Position numbers and translations under genes: made by a program. The notes below the pieces were generated by a model. It made no database searches, had not been told where the DNA came from, and saw only the letters and a list, made by a program, of their open reading frames with translations. Positions 61,394 through 64,000 of a DNA stretch of 64,000 nt are shown piece after piece (positions within the stretch are counted from its first letter, which is position 1; each line of letters starts with the position of its first letter). Location: NCBI RefSeq assembly GCF_001425785.1, contig NZ_LMDI01000067.1, positions 177,762 through 241,761 on the forward strand, written 5' to 3'. The DNA comes from Rhizobacter sp. Root1221 (GTDB lineage Bacteria; Pseudomonadota; Gammaproteobacteria; Burkholderiales; Burkholderiaceae_C).

Positions 61394-62371
61394 ATGCATC
61401 ACACACACTGGTCGACGAACCGGATTCTCGCCTGCGATCGGGCGCAGGCCTGGAGCAATATCACCACACGCTACTTCGGTCGCCTGCGCGTTTCCAGCTT
61501 GGACGACGGGCCGCTGGATGCCTCGCTCGATGCCTTCGACGTGGGATCCCTCCGCATGTTCCGCATTGACGCACCGGCTCACCAGGTCGAACGGGACGCC
61601 GCATGCGGCGAACTGCCAAGCGACGATTTCTACAAGTTGGTGCTGCAGGTGGGCGGCCGCGGCGTCGTCGAACAGCAGCAGCGTCGCGTGGTGCTGCAGC
61701 CGGGCCACTGGATCCTTTATGACCCTCGCGCCCCGTATTCGATCATCAACCCCGAACGCTGCACCCTGCTCGTGACACAAGTGCCGCGTGCACTGCTCGC
61801 CGGCCTGCGACTGCCCGGGCCGCACGCCGGTGAACTGGGCAATGACAACGTGGCCGGTCTGCACGGCGTCTTCGGCAGCTACCTCCGCGCGCTGAGCGAA
61901 CAACTGCCCGGCCTGCCGGACGGTGCGGGCCAAGCTGTGAGCGAGTCCGTCATGGGACTGCTCGGCTCCACGTTGGCAGAAACCCTGCGGCGCATCGGAG
62001 AGCCAGTGCCCCTGCCCTCATTGCTCAAGATGCGCGCGCGCCAGTATGTGCAGACGCATCTGTCCGATCCGGAGCTGAGCATTCAACGCATTGCCGATGC
62101 ACTTCGCTGTTCCAAGCGCTATTTGCACCGCGTGTTCGAGGATGACGATGTGAGCCTGGAGCGCCACATCTGGAACAGCCGTCTGGAACGCTGCCACGCG
62201 GCGCTCACGCATGATGCCAACGCGAACCGCTCGGCCGCGGAGATCGGCTTCGCGTGGGGTTTCAGCAGCAGCGCGCACCTGAATCGCCTGTTCAAGCAAC
62301 GCTACGGCCTCACGCCGGGTGCGTGCCAACGGCGGGCTGCCGAGACACGAGGCAATGCGGTGACGCAGTAG
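61394..62371 (+). CDS. AraC-family transcriptional regulator
   Basis: A 325-residue regulator. The N-terminal ligand-binding region of the AraC_binding_2 type spans about residues 30-190. The C-terminal double helix-turn-helix (SIQRIADALRCSKRYLHRVFEDD, then SAAEIGFAWGFSSSAHLNRLFKQRYGLTP) is typical. GAGGGA lies six bases before ATG 61394. It may act on the preceding operon or on genes displaced by the mobile elements downstream. Target unknown. Confidence 0.92.
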   Translation: MHHTHWSTNRILACDRAQAWSNITTRYFGRLRVSSLDDGPLDASLDAFDVGSLRMFRIDAPAHQVERDAACGELPSDDFYKLVLQVGGRGVVEQQQRRVVLQPGHWILYDPRAPYSIINPERCTLLVTQVPRALLAGLRLPGPHAGELGNDNVAGLHGVFGSYLRALSEQLPGLPDGAGQAVSESVMGLLGSTLAETLRRIGEPVPLPSLLKMRARQYVQTHLSDPELSIQRIADALRCSKRYLHRVFEDDDVSLERHIWNSRLERCHAALTHDANANRSAAEIGFAWGFSSSAHLNRLFKQRYGLTPGACQRRAAETRGNAVTQ

Positions 62372-62570
62372 CACCGCGTCCGGTCTTCTTCACACCTTCG
62401 TGATTGGCAGGAATGCTGATGCGGGGTGCGCGCGGCGCACCTCGCGTGCCAGGTTGGCATCTTCCTCCTCGCTGCCGTGGCCTGCGAACAGCGGGGACAC
62501 AAGAACACACGCGCATAGATTCGGCAGCGTGAACTCAGGTGGACACCTTGCCAGACGCCGCCCCCCTTCC
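62372..62570. other. Gap between the AraC gene and the IS66 remnant
   Basis: About 200 bases with no recognised gene. It may contain the left end of the IS66 element, but no clear terminal repeat was found. Confidence 0.4.
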
Positions 62571-63063
62571 CGCAGGCGGCATGACACCGATTCGAAGGCA
62601 CGCGTGGTCGCGCCATGTGCCGAGCCTGGCGCCTCCGTCGCTCAGGTGGCGATGGCCAACGACCTGAACGCCAACCTCGTGCACAAGTGGCGCCGAGGCA
62701 CAGAGCCTGCCACCCCCGGCGGCCGCGTTCATCGAGCTGTCGATGCCGCACGCGGCAAGCCCGGCTCCAACTCCGGAGATCCGCATCGAACTCAAGCGCA
62801 GCGCGACGACCGTCTCGATCAGTTGGCCGACAGAGTTCGCCGCCGAATGCGTGGTCTGGCTGCGGGAACTGCTGAGGTGATCCGGATCGACGCGGTGTGG
62901 TTGGCGGTACAACCTCTGGACATGCGAGCCGGCTCGCACACGGCCCTGGGTCGTCGATCCGTGGGTCTATCTCAAGGACGTACTCGAGCAGCTACCGATG
63001 TATCCGAGCCATCGAATCGACGAGCTGTTACCGCACCGATGGGCGGTTGTACCTGGCGCATAG
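62571..63063 (+). pseudogene. IS66-family element remnant (tnpA, tnpB and tnpC fragments)
   Basis: Three decayed pieces lie in IS66 order. A tnpA segment (KARVVAPCAEPGASVAQVA, NLVHKWRRG) shifts frame near 62705-62730 into its own C-terminus (IRIELKRSATTVSISWP, WLRELLR, stop at 62880). A tnpB start overlaps as GTGA at 62877 (IRIDAVWLAVQPLDMRAG) and breaks off near 62935. A tnpC tail (WVYLKDVLEQLP, RIDELLPHRW) ends at the stop 63061-63063. Most of tnpB and tnpC is deleted, so the element cannot transpose. Terminal repeats were not identified. Confidence 0.82.
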
Positions 63064-63103
63064 GGTGATTCCCCGGCCAGAGGCGTGGAATACTCAAGCC
63101 ACT

Positions 63104-63346
63104 ATGACGCACACAGACCCAATCGAAGACCTCGCCTACACCGTGATCATCGTAAGCTGCGAAACGCCTGGCTGTCTGAATATCTTCGAGCCTTCGGCGG
63201 ATGAACCGTTCACTCACCCGATCGAATTATGGGCAGCTGAAATCGCCGTTCGAGCCCGACATGCTGGCTGGAGCACCGGGGCCAACGGCTCAGTCCACTG
63301 CCCGGCGCATGGCAAGGTCAACATGTCAAATCAGACCCGCGACTGA
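63104..63346 (+). CDS. Small Cys-containing protein of unknown function
   Basis: An 80-residue protein with a possible metal-binding pattern: SCETPGCLNIFEP near residue 18 and VHCPAHGKV near 66. Cys, Cys, Cys and His spacing could form a zinc ribbon. Codon use is less GC-biased than in the core genes, consistent with the surrounding mobile region. No good ribosome-binding site is seen before ATG 63104. Confidence 0.55.
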   Translation: MTHTDPIEDLAYTVIIVSCETPGCLNIFEPSADEPFTHPIELWAAEIAVRARHAGWSTGANGSVHCPAHGKVNMSNQTRD

Positions 63347-63904
63347 TGCGACGTACGCCAAGTTGCCGATCACGCCATCGCATCAGGCAGCAAAGACCGG
63401 ATGACCAGACGCTTACTACGAGGCTTCAGGGGTGCGCCATGCTCCGAGCTCGAAAACGGGCACAAGAACGCCCCGTGAACGGGGCTTTTTGTTGGTCTTC
63501 GCGGCAGTCAGCGACAGGCTGCGAACGCATAGGAGGGAGAGATCTGAAACGCCTGGAACCCGCATGGATACTGGCTTCCCGGACCTCCCACTTCTTCCGG
63601 GGTCACAGTCGGGGTCACACTTGTGAGCAGCAAGGTCTGGTCCTGCCGCACGCAGGACCGTCAGACTTGGGCTGACAGTGCCCGCACGCGGTTAAGAAAC
63701 CCAGCGCATCCTCTGTTCCAAAACCTCACCGACGCCGCCAAAGCTAACTTCGAAACCGTATCCGCATCGTGGTGCCCACAGAACTTGGATGTGCATCTGC
63801 GCCTTGTCCTCCAAGAGAGCAAAGGCCACGTATGGGACACGCGTAATCGCGACCTCCAGCGTCGGGATCAGTGCGCCCTGCCGAAGCAACCGTAAGCTCC
63901 CCCG
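63347..63904. other. Mobile-region DNA with only fragmentary coding potential
   Basis: Lower GC than the rest. A terminator lies at 63470-63490. Two opposed frames of 65 to 90 codons occur at 63623-63895 (plus) and 63692-63889 (minus). Both look fairly protein-like but lack good starts or recognisable domains, and the minus one may be a gene truncated by the adjoining IS3-type element. Confidence 0.4.
63470..63490 (+). terminator. Intrinsic terminator
   Basis: GCCCCG-TGAA-CGGGGC followed by TTTTT is a canonical Rho-independent terminator, 124 bases after the 63104 gene. Confidence 0.75.
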
Positions 63905-64000
63905 TCAAGTAGACAGCCCATTCCTGGAGTCTGCGACGGTGGTCAGCCTGGGCAGGAACTTGCGCGGTGGCAGCCCGCCCAGTGCGTCGTGAGGTCGGTG
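63905..64000 (-). mobile_element. IS3-family transposase OrfB, C-terminal end (runs off the right edge)
   Basis: The last 31 codons of a minus-strand frame read RPHDALGGLPPRKFLPRL before a TGA at 63905. The RPHxALGGLPP motif is typical of the C-terminus of IS3-family OrfB (DDE) transposases. The rest of the element lies beyond the window. The element end should be just left of 63905; the inverted repeat was not defined. Confidence 0.8.

Noticed and set aside
63623..63895. A 90-codon plus-strand frame in the mobile region
   Set aside because: Competes with an equally plausible minus-strand frame, has no start signal and no domain; recorded only as fragmentary coding potential.

Overview
The window is GC-rich DNA with strong G/C preference at third codon positions. 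It most resembles a betaproteobacterium of the Burkholderiales (Rubrivivax/Roseateles/Rhizobacter-like). Pointers are the modABCE layout, an ANTAR nitrate-type regulator, a Bug (TctC-like) binding protein in a homogentisate operon, a DUF2783 protein, a nitrate-reductase-associated protein and many hybrid kinases. The species cannot be fixed from sequence alone. I found no rRNA, tRNA or CRISPR array.

Layout. 1-6.9 kb (minus): a signalling operon of a membrane-anchored NMT1/TauA-like binding protein, a sensor kinase, a response regulator, a hybrid kinase and an APS kinase (cysC), followed by a truncated Cache-PAS sensor. 7.2-9.4 kb (plus, divergent): sulfotransferase, FGE-sulfatase-fold protein and HAD phosphatase. 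9.5-14.6 kb: modABC, modE, a nitrate-reductase-associated protein and an ANTAR regulator with nitrate-sensing-type motifs. 14.7-16.7 kb (minus): a protein whose C-terminal half matches the NEL class of type III secreted E3 ubiquitin ligases, preceded by a perfect PIP box (TTCGC-N15-TTCGC). 16.9-26 kb: mixed metabolic genes (LysR/carboxymuconolactone decarboxylase pair, copper-storage protein, GH1 glucosidase/LacI pair, PQQ-type sugar dehydrogenase, catalase-like protein).

26-47 kb is a signalling and stress island. It holds a 1029-residue hybrid kinase, CheR, a receiver-kinase with a degraded ATP site, topoisomerase IB, a Gln-rich small protein, receivers, a DUF2383 protein, a second-type rpoN, another hybrid kinase, an NtrC-family activator, a stress-type SDR, a DUF421 protein, a Rho-N-like small protein, a degenerate HD protein, a phospholipase D and a class A PBP. 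Two near-perfect sigma-54 promoters (before rpoN and before a receiver gene) and a recurrent GGGCATGC-N3-YTGCC element before three or four other genes suggest a local sigma-54 circuit.

47-53.5 kb: a beta-propeller-like protein, a MarR/FAD-monooxygenase operon, a lytic transglycosylase coupled to a PilT-like ATPase, and small unknown genes. 53.7-61.2 kb: an IclR-controlled homogentisate operon (MBL-fold protein, FAD hydroxylase, DUF2783, Bug protein, hmgA, fahA), then an AraC regulator. 62.4-64 kb is a decayed mobile region with an IS66 remnant and the end of an IS3-family transposase.

The strongest candidate for something new is the LRR-less NEL-type effector with its own PIP box. Next are the sulfation-linked cluster at 1.3-9.4 kb and the self-contained sigma-54 island. 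Start codons were chosen by ribosome-binding-site fit and family length; several differ from the longest possible frame.
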